NCBI RefSeq assembly: GCF_036324505.1
Contig: NC_086350.1
Coordinates: forward strand, 17,233,532-17,297,531
Reading direction: 5' to 3'
Length of the DNA: 64,000 nt
Origin: Eleginops maclovinus
Taxonomy: Eukaryota; Chordata; Actinopteri; Perciformes; Eleginopidae
Below are positions 14,001 to 25,800 of the stretch, piece after piece (the stretch's first letter is position 1; every line of letters begins with the position of its first letter). The notes under the pieces were generated by a model, which was not told the origin of the DNA, made no database searches, and saw only the letters and a program-made list of their open reading frames with translations. Position numbers and translations under genes: made by a program.

Positions 14001-15053
14001 ACATCAGAATTAACAGAATTCAACTTTGTAAGATGTATGTTTCTTAAATGTAAAGCATATAGTAATAGGAAACAGATAAAACGTGTATTTATAACAACGT
14101 GCTTTCTCTTTGGGTTCATATAACATTAAGTCTGACATACCTTGGCCCATGCAAGGATGCAGTCGAGACAGAAGTAGTGCTCGCAGTTCTCTGGTGTTGC
14201 GACAGGCTGGCTGCTGAATGAGTTAAGGCAGATGGGACATTTCTCTGCATCCTCATCCGAGCTCATCTCGGCAAGATCAGCAGAGGGTCCCCCTAAAGCT
14301 CCATCTTCAGCCTTAGCATCTTCCTGTTCTTCCTCATCTAGTAAAAGTAGGTAAAAATCTATTATGAATGAAATTGAACTTACTTCATTCATTGATGCTG
14401 CAGCATAAAACAAAAGTAGTAAGTAACACATATGTTATACTTATTTCCCGCAACATGTGTGTAGTGCATATCGAAGAGGTATATTGTCTTCTTTAAACTC
14501 TACAGACAAACTAAGGTTTATTAATTAACAAAAATGTCCATATTTGTGCAGGTTGACTCAGAGCAGCTTAAAATGTATTCTTTATTGGGCTATATAAGCC
14601 TAAATCAGAAATACAAGGTGAGCAAAAAGGTTGTAACAATCTTGTAACATGCAATAACAATTACCATCCTCCTCTTCTTCTCCCTCCTCCTCCTCCTCCT
14701 CCTCCTCTTCGTCATCATCATCACCATCATTATCATCCTCTCCACCTAGGTGATCATCGTCTTCTTCCTCACCACTGTCGGATTCTCCCTCCTCAGACTC
14801 CCCATCCACACTGTCTGATTCATCTAAGAGGAACACAAACACATGGGTTAAAATCAACTTCATACTATACTCTTGCAGAAGGGAATGCAATTGTGATTAA
14901 AAAAGGTAATCATTCATTCTCATGCTCTCATATGTTATAAATGAAAAACATGTTAAACAAGCTACCTGAGATGGCCCACAACGCAGGCCTTTTTCCTTTG
15001 CTGTGGGACGTACTGCGGTTGATCAGCTCCTCTTGGCTGTCATCTTCATCCAT
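5059..15053 (-). CDS. phrf1: PHD and RING finger domain-containing protein 1
   Basis: Nuclear E3 ubiquitin ligase and chromatin reader; the human protein is tied to TGIF turnover, end-joining repair and RNA polymerase II CTD binding. Eighteen coding exons, read downward: 15053-14966 (ATG), 14823-14665, 14337-14141, 13980-13897, 13790-13657, 13418-13327, 13118-12940, 12626-12494, 12355-12234, 12092-11899, 11572-11453, 10970-10816, 10513-8695, 8590-7428, 7330-7254, 5665-5579, 5477-5349, 5217-5059. They sum to 5091 bases, 1696 residues; human is about 1650. An acidic tract lies near 30-82. The RING (116-156) has C116, C119, C134, H136, C139, C142, C153 and D156 as last ligand. The C4HC3 PHD (200-244) has C200, C203, C215, C218, H223, C226, C241 and C244. 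A basic stretch lies near 356-396, then two huge Ser/Lys/Glu-rich exons with RS dipeptides and many SUMO motifs, and a C-terminal SRI-like domain (about 1602-1680, ending [19 protein letters not shown]). The exon 11 acceptor (11572 or 11576) is the one uncertain junction; 11572 keeps the frame. Confidence 0.93.
5666..7253. repeat. phrf1 intron with probable transposon remnants
   Basis: This 1.6-kb intron has no coding exon. The stretch from about 6358 starts with a GTGGCGTTTCTA... GGTGGGGCAC motif resembling ends of fish DNA transposons. Near 6930-7010 there is GCCCC/GGCC-rich sequence that could be the decayed other end, but I could not match terminal inverted repeats or a target duplication. 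A short CT run lies at about 6327-6339. The call rests on texture only. Confidence 0.3.
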
Positions 15054-15054
15054 G

Positions 15055-16070
15055 GCTGACCATCAGAAAAACAGCTCAACAATTTATCTGACAGCTTTTC
15101 TCTTAAGGAATCCTTGGAAGATAGAGCAGAATTGCAGATAGTGTTTCAATAGCAGAATATGTTTGGATTTGTCTGGTGAACAAGCTAAATTTGAACCATT
15201 AAGACACAAGTGGTCTGACAGAACATCATTAGGACTGAGGTGGTTTGGTAGCATACATGCCAATCAACTCACTGTTCAACGAGGACAGGAGATGATGGAA
15301 AGACAATCAACCGACTATTTGGAATGACAAGGTAATATTTCGCCCGAGACTTTGAGCAGAGAGGTAAAATGATCATAAAGCGTGTGCAATTGGTCATTGG
15401 ACTATAGTAATGACAGTAAACGGACTCATTAAACCAAGCAAGTATTTCTTACTGAGCACAATTGACATTTTGGAAGTATTGAGCAGTTTATAAAACTAAA
15501 AACCAGCAGTTTTAACTTAACCAAATGTTGTACATTACCTGTATTGTTTGAAGACAAACAGTTAAAGGTTATCTAGCATTAGCTTGCTAGGAGCAGCCTG
15601 CATGCTATGCTATGGCTAAATTTGTAAACAAAGAAGAAATCACCGCAGCCTACAGAGTGCGTCCTCTGTGCCTTCGATACAATATGCACCCATGATATGT
15701 GTTGATAAGTACATTTTAGATATATGCAATGACAAGAATGTGAGACTAAGCTCTAACGCTGTTCTAATTGAACAAATATCACTGGCCAGTACCATGAGCT
15801 TCAGGGTAACGTGTTAGCTAGCCTCAGTATAGCTAAATTTAGCGAATGTCAACTAACGTTGCAAGCTGCCTAAGAGTCTGCACTATTACATTGTGTGGGG
15901 GAATTGACACACATTTCCCAAAAAACGTAGAACCGAAATGGCATACTTGAGCATTAAACAATCATTTGAACCCAACCTACCCCACTCAGTAAAGTGAGTT
16001 ATGATTTTAAATGTTTGAAGTCTCCACGGTTGTTGAGTGACACCACCGGCTGGTTAGAGACGGAAATGGC
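15055..16070 (-). promoter_or_regulatory. phrf1: phrf1 5' untranslated exon and promoter region (candidate)
   Basis: On the minus strand an acceptor GTCAG lies two bases before the ATG (exon boundary at 15055), implying an upstream non-coding exon. A donor fitting this is GTAGGT at 15980-15975, so exon 1 would run from about 16070 down to 15981. No TATA box stands out. The intron 15056-15980 shows no coding sequence. Confidence 0.4.
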
Positions 16071-16640
16071 AGAGTGCACTCAGGCTGTGACTCTTAAAGA
16101 GACAGTGTTCCTTTATTTAAGATCACAGTAGGCTTAGTAGTTATGTATATCAGAGTATAAAGACAAAATAATAGTACTAAACCACATTTCACCAGCTAAT
16201 TTAACCATTTTAACACGTGATACAATAATAATTAAATTATTTGTTGTGCTATTTATAGTAGAATAAGTTATTTTAAATTATAAAGGATGCAACACAAAAA
16301 TGTTTGATTACCTTGTGAGTAATTATCATAATAATATTAACAATAACAATGATAATCAATAGTATTTACATAGCACATTTCATATAAGCAATCAAGTTTA
16401 ACTTACACATATAGTGCCCGTTTCTTATTACTTTCTAATGAAAACATTTCCTTTAAAATCTCAACAATCTTGTACATTTTGTTAATCAGCCTATTATCAA
16501 TTCGTTGATACACCTGTCACAAGCCACATGGAGCCAATACAGTTAACAAGTGCCACTGTCGCCCCCTGGTGGTAGTTTCACGGCAACAAAAAAAGAAAAA
16601 ACTGTTACATAATAATGTAATCCTGATTTCTGAGTTTATG
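16071..16640. other. Intergenic, nothing recognised
   Basis: AT-rich sequence between the phrf1 5' end and a hAT-like element. A CACGTG E-box is present near 16215; no gene, RNA or clear repeat seen. Confidence 0.5.
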
Positions 16641-16648
16641 GGGTTATG

Positions 16649-16946
16649 CAGGGCCGGTTCTTCCTACAGGCCATCAAGGCGACCGCCTAGGGCGCCAAAT
16701 TGGCGGGGGGCGCCCCCTAGTGGCGTCCTTAAGCACACATCTTTGTTTTAACAACATTGATTAACGATTTTTTATTATTTTTTTAAAGCATGGGATATAA
16801 AACCCTCATTGAATTAAATGAACATGCCCCAACCCATATTTCGAATGAAAATGTAATATTATATTTTATAAAATATACGTGCATGGGGGGGGGGGCGCAC
16901 AATCTCAATATCGCGTAGGGCAGCCAATGGGCTAGAACCGGCCCTG
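16649..16946. mobile_element. hAT-type non-autonomous DNA transposon (MITE), 298 bp
   Basis: The element has perfect 13-bp terminal inverted repeats, CAGGGCCGGTTCT at the left and AGAACCGGCCCTG at the right. It is flanked by a perfect 8-bp target duplication GGGTTATG at 16641-16648 and 16947-16954. An 8-bp duplication with CAGGG ends is the hallmark of hAT elements. There is no transposase; the inside is AT-rich with GC-rich ends and a G run near 16885-16894. Intact ends and duplication suggest a fairly recent insertion. Confidence 0.88.
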
Positions 16947-16954
16947 GGGTTATG

Positions 16955-17480
16955 TGTATCCTGACTGTAAATAATCTGACAGGGTTTTTGCAGTCAAAAA
17001 ATGGTCAGGAGTAAGCTTGAGAATGGACCTAACTAAACCCCAAAGGTGGTTTGATGATATACACGAATCAGAGAAAGAACAACATGTACCAGCTGACAAG
17101 TTCAAGGGGTCAATATAATAAAGAGATGTTTTCGTGCACATCTAAAAGAAGAGATTGTTTCATAAATATTCCAGACGAAATGGTTGATGATACAATTATA
17201 ATATAAATTACAATAGGTTATTCACACTGTAGTGCTCGGGCCCTAATAAAGTGGACGGTGGATCTATCCCTATGTGCTATATTAGGATGTCAATAATTAT
17301 TTTCTCTCTAATAGAAGCTCGGTATTGGAGCTCTAAATGCACCCGACTTTGAAATGTAAGGGTCATCTAATCAATATTTTAATTGTAGAGGAATCCTAAA
17401 CCCTCACTCCGTTAATGGTGTAAATCATCATTATAGCCCTCCCCCTTGTCGTCATCATCAGATCAGACTGTCATGCTGCA
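16955..17480. other. Intergenic upstream of mir210, nothing recognised
   Basis: Mostly AT-rich single-copy sequence with no coding pattern, lying between the MITE and the mir210 upstream region. Confidence 0.4.
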
Positions 17481-17487
17481 TCCTTGG

Positions 17488-17900
17488 TACGTGCACAGCC
17501 ACACTCTGCTCATGGCAACACTGTACACAAGTAAGCCGAGTTCAACCACTTTGCACTGTAGGGGTAGAGGCAATATTTGCCAAACCGGCTTAAAGCACAT
17601 TTGACCCACCTGTAATAGCAACTCCAGCATTAGATAACTGTTATTTAACGGTGAAGAAACCTGCATCGCATTGCTGTATGTGATAAATAATTGGTAAGGC
17701 CAAGAAACTGTTATCGAGAGAATGGTTTATTCCTAATGTACGACGTGCAGAACTGAACGCGCCGCACCCCAACTATAACTCTCAAATCAGTTGAACTTGC
17801 TGGCCCTTATAAAGCCCACCTCCCAAGAATTGTTATTCGCGGAGTATTTTTAATGGGTGGGCTATTTAACTTCAACTCGACAGCTTATTGGCTGAACGTG
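17488..17900 (+). promoter_or_regulatory. mir210: Candidate hypoxia-responsive promoter region of mir210
   Basis: Three ACGTG cores, the HIF-binding RCGTG motif, lie upstream of mir210: 17489-17493 (in TACGTGCACAG, like the EPO-type element with a nearby CACAG), 17744-17748 (GACGTGC) and 17896-17900. The last sits 6 bp after an inverted CCAAT box (ATTGG 17886-17890). A TATA box, TATAAA, is at 17808-17813. In mammals mir210 is a direct HIF target; that these sites work here is inference. Confidence 0.5.
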
Positions 17901-18019
17901 TTGTCACTTTTTTCCCAATTTGCATAACCAGGTCGGGTTGCAGATGCAGGGGAGTGGGCAGGGTTGGGAATAGTGCAAGTGAGCTGAACTTCAGCGTCGG
18001 TGTACTATATCCTCAGAAT

Positions 18020-18610
18020 GCGCCTAACTTAAACCATGCACAGTGATTTATTTTAGAGAAAAAACAATTTTGATGTTCGGATAGATGGTTTGTGGTGTCC
18101 TGTTGGCGAACACGAAATGTTCTTTTCATTTAAAATGTATCCAAAAGAAAACTTGGGAATGGTAAGTAGCTCCATTTATCTGCCACTATTGGCATTATTC
18201 TATTTACCTCATCCAACACATCATTAGATGCTATTTCTTGAATAGTTTCTTTACAATTGTCACATGTACTGGTTATTGTGAAACTTTTAATGGCCGTTAA
18301 ATTGAAAGCATTGTAATGTGTTTCGGGACATCGTGAACCAACAGTATTTTTAAGTAGCCTACATTGTTGGGACAAAAGAGTGTTGAAGAAAATTGTCGAT
18401 TTAATTGAATTGTTATGTATTCTTTGTTTTGTGATTATTTGAATAACGGTATTTCTAAATATAAGTGATATAAATAGTCTAGAAAAACTAGCCTACAATT
18501 TCACTCTTCGTGTGTCTGATTTTACTGTTGTATTTCACAGCCTTTGTCAGTGTTACTCCACATATTGTGTACTTATGCTTATCAGTATCATATCTGACAT
18601 CTGAAAGCAG
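18020..18610 (+). ncRNA. Candidate spliced host transcript of mir210 (two exons)
   Basis: Two plus-strand exon boundaries fit a host RNA. A strong donor (AATG|GTAAGT) follows 18161, ending a possible first exon that starts somewhere near 17840-18020. An acceptor with a T-rich tract (TGTATTTCACAG) ends at 18540, opening a 70-base exon 18541-18610 that ends CAG|GTAAGC. That last donor lies in the base of the miR-210 hairpin. No conserved reading frame is visible, so this would be a non-coding host like human MIR210HG. Not proven without RNA data. Confidence 0.4.
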
Positions 18611-18679
18611 GTAAGCCACTGACTAACGCACATTGTGCCAGTTGCCAGTTCCACTGTGCGTGTGACAGCGGCTAACCTG
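18608..18679 (+). ncRNA. mir210: microRNA miR-210 precursor
   Basis: miR-210 is the hypoxia-induced microRNA that represses mitochondrial and cell-cycle targets. The 3p arm at 18654-18675 starts CTGTGCGTGTGACAGCGG and ends CTAA; it agrees with the zebrafish miR-210-3p I know, differing from the mammalian form only near its 3' end. The 5p arm is at 18614-18635 (AGCCACTGACTAACG...). The arms fold into a hairpin with an 18-base loop (18636-18653), and the base CAGGT pairs with ACCTG. Position between phrf1 and rassf7 is that of human MIR210. Family identity is secure. Confidence 0.96.
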
Positions 18680-18689
18680 GTTTTGGGAA

Positions 18690-20599
18690 TTCTTCATATT
18701 TTTGGCTCGCCCAAGTCCAGCCACCACCGGACCAGACAAACACCTACAGTAGATCTACAGGCAGCCCTTTATCATGTCCCAATGCTCACTGCTGGGACAT
18801 GACTGCTCATTATGCCTGCCCTCCCAGTGGTGTCCATGTGTACTGTAGCCTACTTCCTCCTATGTTCACATACTGTTCCTTATTTAGGGCCAGTGGCTTT
18901 TTTTGCTCCTATAGGGCAGACCTCTCTAATGCCATACTGTCAAGACTCTCGGTGAGTGTTTTATTGCAGTTTCTGTTTCATCTGTGTGGCTCAGACATGA
19001 TAATGATACTGATTCCTAATTTGAACTGCCCTCTATGGCTTCTTAGAGAGGTTCCCTGGGGGTCCTCCCGCAGAAAATAAACATTACTATAAAGCCGATT
19101 TTCAGTTATTTACACGTTTGTTCCAAGTAAGAATATCTGTATCTGTATAACATGTGGTTTTGTAAAATGTATTCTTAAAGTGAAAAGTAAAGTTTCTACT
19201 CCAACCAATTGTGGCATCCTGTATCTTACTTGTTTTGTATGTAATGCATTTCTTAGAATCAGTGAGGATGTTTCATACCCATTTGTTTCTAATTGTGTCA
19301 CAGAGGAATAGATAAGTGCAGTATGTCAGACTCATTAACTTGTGGCCCCATTCATCATCATAATGTGGACGTGCAGATGTTCACTTTCACCAGACGACAA
19401 GGACGTTCTTTCCCGGAAACTCACTGCCTGTTTCTTAGAAATGCTCATCAATCACTTCATCCAAAAGTAGTCAAACATTTAGTTTTGTAACACATTTTAG
19501 ATTCAACTGACAACTTCCATAGTAGATTTGGATGGCGTTTATAAAGAGAGCAATTATAATTCCCTCAGCGTGGTGTCCTGAAGCATCATCATAATCTGTT
19601 AATGTCCTGTTTACGAGATTGGAGTCCTGTGGGTTTAGATTTTAAAGTGGAGGGGGGTCTGATATATTTCACGTATGTGAGACTAATATAATAGGATCAA
19701 TGTGAAGTTGGTAAGAGGGAAATACAACGAGAAAGACATTGTTATTTGACTTGTTTGTAAAGTATCCTTGAAGTTAGGGGTCAGAGTTGCACCATGCTGT
19801 GGGCTTGTCCAGACTGAGGGAAACAAGGATTTGGAGCTTATCTAATCCCTGCCAAACCAGACGGCTCCAAATCTTCTCAGTAAGATCCAATTCAACATAA
19901 TTAATCTAATATCTTAACTGGGGATCTCACATACTTGTCAATAGTAAACAAGGGCCCAAAGTGGAAATGAACTTTGAAAAAACATTATGATGACATCTCT
20001 TTTTGAATGCCAGTTTGTGCATATGTTGTAATGGAAAGGGAAATATGTGCACGTTTAAGATTTCCCTGGGCAAGTGTGACCAGATACGGTATTTATAGAA
20101 ATGCACAGGGTTTCAGCCAGGGGTAAACCAGAGCACAAGAAAGGCTCACGTCACTCAGTGTGTGACAGACAGAATATTTACTCCCCAGGGTAAACAAACA
20201 GGAAAGGGGTGGAGGACAAAAGTGTTGTGCAGTAGCCGTCTTGGTGGAACTGTGTGTTGATCCTATCATGGTTTGTTTTCTGATAACAAATGGTAAAATA
20301 TAACAAAACTACAAGTTGTTTTTACAAAATCTTCTGAGATGTTTTATGGTTCTACGAAAAACAAATTATCCCTATTTAAACACCAAAACACACAATCTTT
20401 AAAACTATCAATGTATATTTACAACTAAATAGATAAATTGTCAGCTTTTGCAAATGATCTCAGTTCTGTAATGCCCTTGTGCCTTTTTGGTCACATGTCT
20501 TACTGAGTTACATCACCCATATCAGCAGGGGCTGCTATACCAGGATGTCTGCCACATTTCCCTCTTCATCCAAGGGTGAACTTTGTGAACTCTCAATCA
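18690..20599. other. Intergenic downstream of mir210, nothing recognised
   Basis: No convincing exon, RNA gene or repeat. Short reading frames here (for example 18799-19080 plus) lack splice context and protein likeness. Further 3' exons of a mir210 host RNA could lie here but cannot be told by eye. Confidence 0.4.
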
Positions 20600-20607
20600 G
20601 CTACCTG

Positions 20608-20763
20608 CATAGGCGCAGATTCCGTGGGTGCTTCCGGGCCGAGCACCCACGGAGAAGGCTGAGCACCCACGTGCCGTGCATGTCATGCCATGGGTGGGGG
20701 GTGGGGGGGGGGGATTCCACTGTTTTGAGCACCCACCGGCAGAAATATAAATCGGCGCCTATG
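20608..20763. mobile_element. Short hAT-like MITE, 156 bp
   Basis: Terminal inverted repeats CATAGGCGC (20608-20616) and GCGCCTATG (20755-20763) enclose a GC-rich core. The core has repeated GAGCACCCAC/GTGGGTGCT blocks on both strands that can fold into a long hairpin, and a G run near 20696-20713. Flanks GCTACCTG (20600-20607) and GCCACCTG (20764-20771) match 7 of 8, a slightly decayed 8-bp target duplication as left by hAT elements. No transposase. Confidence 0.72.
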
Positions 20764-20771
20764 GCCACCTG

Positions 20772-22893
20772 TGAATACTGGCTTAAAAACACCCATCAAT
20801 GATCACGAAATGATGGATAAATCACAAGCAATGAGAGCATGCATCTTTTAGTACCTATAACATATTCATAATGCTTTTCACACATGAGCTTCATGGCACT
20901 GTAATTTTTAGAAAGTGCACACTGGTGTTAATTATTTACTGCAGAGTATTCCAGAAGCACTGCACCTTCCTCTTAGTTACTGAAGTAACAAGAATGATTA
21001 GAATGAAATTTGACTTCCTGAACAGGGCATAATAACACTTGACAAAAGATTATCTTATACACAATGCACATTTTATTATATTTAAATACAGTCATAGTAA
21101 TAATTGCTCTAGGTAAAAGGTTTCTAAATTATTTTACATTTCATACAGATACTTTGCAGTGTTTACAATAGCAAAACTCAAATATATTTGTCTTATGTAT
21201 ATACAGTATGTATATCATATTCGATTAAATAATGAATTACAAAGAAAGGGGTTTGATAAGAGTTGACAGTGACAGAAGAGTGAACAACTTTTCCTTTGGC
21301 CCTGCGGTCCATGTTTTATCTCCATGACGACTCTCGGGATGTCAGGACTGCAAGACACACAAAAATAAGTGGGGATGATGATCCCTTTGTTTAGAAAACA
21401 TTGTATAGCTAAGACACAGCAGGAGCGACTGAGGTCAATCCAGAAATTCACACATGAAAAGCATTAGCACACAAGACCAATTATTAGGTCCTTTACCAGC
21501 AAAGGGCTGCGGACTATAACTGAAGTCTTGTAGCCAGAATTGACAGACTTATTTTTTGATAAAACAAACACTAAAATGTAGTTTCCCAAGCAAAGAGCAA
21601 ATATATAATCCCACAAAGAAAACACCACACTGTAGACAATTAGGAGAGAGCGCACACGTCAGTTTGACCTGTCAGCTAGCCATAAAAATATGCTAAGTGC
21701 TATGATAAGGTAAATATTGGTTTAGGTGGTTAGAGGGTCCTATCTTGAAAACAGTATTGTTTATAATAGAAACGACAAAAGCACTGGCAACAGCAGCTCC
21801 TCATGTTTGCTTGATGTTTGTTATAAGTGCTTATGTAAGTACACTGAAGCACAACACAAGTTATGACAGGTCAAACGTTAGGTGTAATGGCAGTAAAAGA
21901 ACCAGGCGCATCGACCCCACAGGAGAAGAAGAAAGATATCGTAACAAACCATGGCCTTGTTGCGCTACTTTTAAAATGTATCCCTTGATTTAGCAGGGAG
22001 CTTGACAAAAATAGACTGTCAATGGCTATATGCTCATAAAATAAAATAGTTTTCGAGCAGAAAGAGATTTTAGAAGGATACTTTTTTCTGCAGGCAAACA
22101 GGGCCAGGGCTTCACACAGGAAGAGAATGGGACAGTGCAATACATTTTGCAGAGCCCTTTTGTGAAAAGGCTCTTGCTCTTTGGAAGTCAAGTGTTACCA
22201 AAGTACAAGGCATTGTATAGATACACCCCACCTCACATATAAATAGTATCCATACATAAAAGGCAAACTGAAATGGCATTGTTCTCATATCATTCCATGT
22301 CACAGTATAAAAACAGCGCTACAATCAGAATGTCTGCTACAGTCATTCCCAGTGCGATGATCGTTTTGTTACATGGAGATACGACGAAAAAGCGGCTGTT
22401 GGTAGATCACTGTTGAATTGAAGGTGGGAAGGCCACTCTGTTTCACAGAGGGGGGCAGAAAGGAGAAAGTGCCCAGATGGATTAAATTATAAAGAGGGTA
22501 GCGAATGTTAGTCCGAAAGCAGTGAGAGAGGAGGAAGGCAGGGAGTACAGATAACTTAAAAGGGATAAATAGACCGACAGAATTAAAGAAGGGATATGTG
22601 AAAAAATTCACGTAAGGAATGTGTTAAGTCAGCTGTTAAAAACAAGAAAAAGAATCAGCAGAATACTGAAAGTTAGGTGCAAAGGAGAAATCTTTTAGCC
22701 TTTGAAAGGTAGAGCACAGGGAAGAGGCGAAATAATTAGCAGCAACCTCCACCAAACAGATGCTTCCAACACCCAAAACCAAAAAACGGCAGATGAAGCC
22801 TTACACCCAATCAAGCTGGGGTAGATAGAGTGGGGGCAAGGGGTTCTGGGGCCAGGGGACGGGCAGGAGAGGAGCAGAGCGGGGTGGAGGGTC
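20772..22893 (-). other. rassf7: rassf7 3' untranslated region and intergenic flank
   Basis: On the minus strand, non-coding sequence follows the rassf7 stop at 22894. A minus-strand AATAAA is at 21072-21077 (TTTATT on plus), giving a 3'UTR of about 1.8 kb if used. The rest, 20772-21071, is AT-rich with no feature. UTR end is inferred. Confidence 0.4.
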
Positions 22894-25800
22894 TCACACA
22901 TACACACCCTCAGGGTTGAGACTGGACACTAAAGGGTTTTGCAGGTTGCGTGGATGTCCCAGGAATTGTTTGGCAGTGGGGCGAGGCGGCGATTCCAGTT
23001 GAGTTACGTCATAGCCTGGCGGAGAGACAGAAATGTGTTTAGAGGGCACATCATCTGGCAGAGTATACAATGGTGAAATGTAATTTGTATCCATACTTCC
23101 GTTCCTGTATCCATCCTGCAGGAGATGTGCCAGTTCTAACTGCTCCAGTTGCTCCTGAAGCTCTGTGCGTGAGTGTGTGTGCGCTGGCAGCACACCTGTC
23201 TGTTGAATGAACTGCTGCAGGTTACACTGCCTCAGCTCCTTATTCAACTCCTCCAGCTCCTCCTGTTTGGCCTGAGATAGAAAGGAAAATGGATCGTTGA
23301 CGAAAACAAAGGACAATTGAGAGCTCACATCAGTCAGTATTGACCCAATGAACAGTGACACCTTGTTTGCCTGTACCTGTGCGCAGCATATGAAAATGGG
23401 ATGAGCTTAACAGACCTGTCAATCAGTAGATATAAGTATGTTTTGCATGACAATGAACTCCTAGCTCTCTTTATGTTTTTACTGCTACTTAATATTGCCT
23501 TATTTGTAAAAAACAATGGAATGTATTAATGTATTTGTAAAGGCAGGACTCTTGTATTTGGCCTTTAGGTCACATAAACTCAACTGTAAATACCAAGCAA
23601 CTTTCTACCATGAGGGGGCAGCAGAGTTTACAACTCTAGTCCCAAATTATTGAAACAGACTATCATCATACAAAATAGATCCAACAAATCATCAAAGTCC
23701 CAGAATTACCGTAAGCATTTTATTCTGATTCCATCAGATTCCAGCCGCCTGAGACATACACTTATAGACGGATACGTAACAATGCTCATTTGCCTGCTGC
23801 ATTTCAAAGTTGTCTTAATCGACCAGATGCCACAGGAGCCAAGATATTCATCAGCTCCAATTATTGACAACAGGGAGCTCAGAGATGCTCAATCAAGACT
23901 GTGGCATCCCCTCTGCGCCCACATATTAAACTGTGATGCACACACGTAGACCGGTCAATTGGTTCTTAATCGACTTTCCATTTGTGCTTAATCAATTTGT
24001 CTGCACCCAGTACAGGAAGCAGCAGCAGCAGGAATATTTGGGGTAGGCCCCTACCCCAGTGCCCGTGTGTTTGTGTCTGAGTGTAGATGTAATTGATGTT
24101 GGACTCAGGCCGCCTGCTGAGGCAGTTCACACCTGCAGGTCTGCTCTCCATTAGCTTAATGACAGGAACGCTGTGCTCATCACCACCAACACTTAAACAC
24201 TCGGCTGGCAGCCTGGACAAATCAGATGACTGATAACTCACACAGCCAGACATGCACACCTTCCCCTTACTATGGAATGAGCTTCATTATGCTGTATTAT
24301 TTTACAATAATATCATGTCATTTACAGGAAATCATCAAACCTTTTTCCTCAAGGCAAGAACTGCCTGGGAGGCTTAATGCCTCTGTGGTTACTTTCAGAT
24401 TAAACACCACAGCAGTCCTGTTATGACATAGCGGTACATAACACCAGTATGTTTGAAAAAACAAAGGCCTAATACTTCTGTTCTGCAGCAGGATGCTTTC
24501 TATATAATTGGCAAATTGATCATGACATAGTGTCTCTCTGTTCCATCAATCGGGGACTAAATCTGTTGAGTTCACCCCTAGAGTCACACACATCCCCAGG
24601 AGTATGACTGCAAATAAGATTATCATTACGTTTTAATCAGTTTTGCAGCCAGTTATTACCTGTAGCACAGTGGATTGAGAATGGGACACAAAGGTCTTTC
24701 AGTCCGGCCGGTCTTTGCTAATGAAGATAAGGAAACAATACACTACACATGTTTTCCGGGTGCTCCATTTCTTTGAGGCAAAACATTCAAAACCCAATCT
24801 ACCATACCACCAATAAAACAATAAATGTATTCTTCACCATAATCTGTGGTCACCCGTGTCTTTTTTTCATGTGGATTATGAGGAAACTTGAGTTTGGGTT
24901 CTAACTGGGTTAGGCTTTTATTGATTCAGTCGCATCTATGACAACCACCAAAAGTAAACAGACAAGACACGTGAAAACTATCATGAAATGAGGCCGAGTA
25001 GATCCAATAAAGGGGCTTTTGTTCTACAAATCAATCCTCTTTAATCTCTTTTTACACAGGGTACAAGAATATATATAGATACTGGCAATGTAATATTAAC
25101 ACCTTTAGTAACCACGTGTTCAAAACATGCATACAAGATAATACCTGCCAAACCAGTTCGGCTACACTGTAAATTGTCTTTCAGAGAATAAAACATTTTC
25201 ATGCAGGATATGAGTGTATAGCATTCATTCAGTCATCGTAATTTGTAGGATAATTTATTATATTTAAAACTGCCACGATAAATCATGTGTACGAGTGTCT
25301 CTGCCCGGTGGTTTGTGTGTTGCAGTATGCAGGTAGGAGAGGGATAGAGGAGGGTCTACGCTACACCCCTCAAATGACTACACACGGGCTGATGTGGATT
25401 TAAAGCCCTTTCTCAAGAACCGTCACCTCTCTCCTTACCTGCATCATAGACTCTGCCTTCCCCAGAGAATTCTCAGTCTCAGAAAGCTTCTCCGCCAGCT
25501 CTGTCCCTTGATTCTCCCGGCTCTGAAGCTCTGCCTTCAAAGCATCGAGGGATTCCTCTGGCCCGTTGGCTTTCCCTTCCGTCTGGCTCTCCCGCTGGAT
25601 CTCTTGCTCCAGCTGAACAGAGCGCACGGAGAACTCGTGGAGCCGCCGTCCGCAGTCATCTAGCTTGGCGTGGAGCTCCCCAACCTTCCTCCTCATTCCT
25701 CGTTCTCGCTCCAACTCCGCCTGAAGCTCCTCCTCCCACAACTGCTCGTGGGCAAGCTCGGCCTGGTTCCTCCGCAGCGCTTGTTCCATGGAGTCCATCT

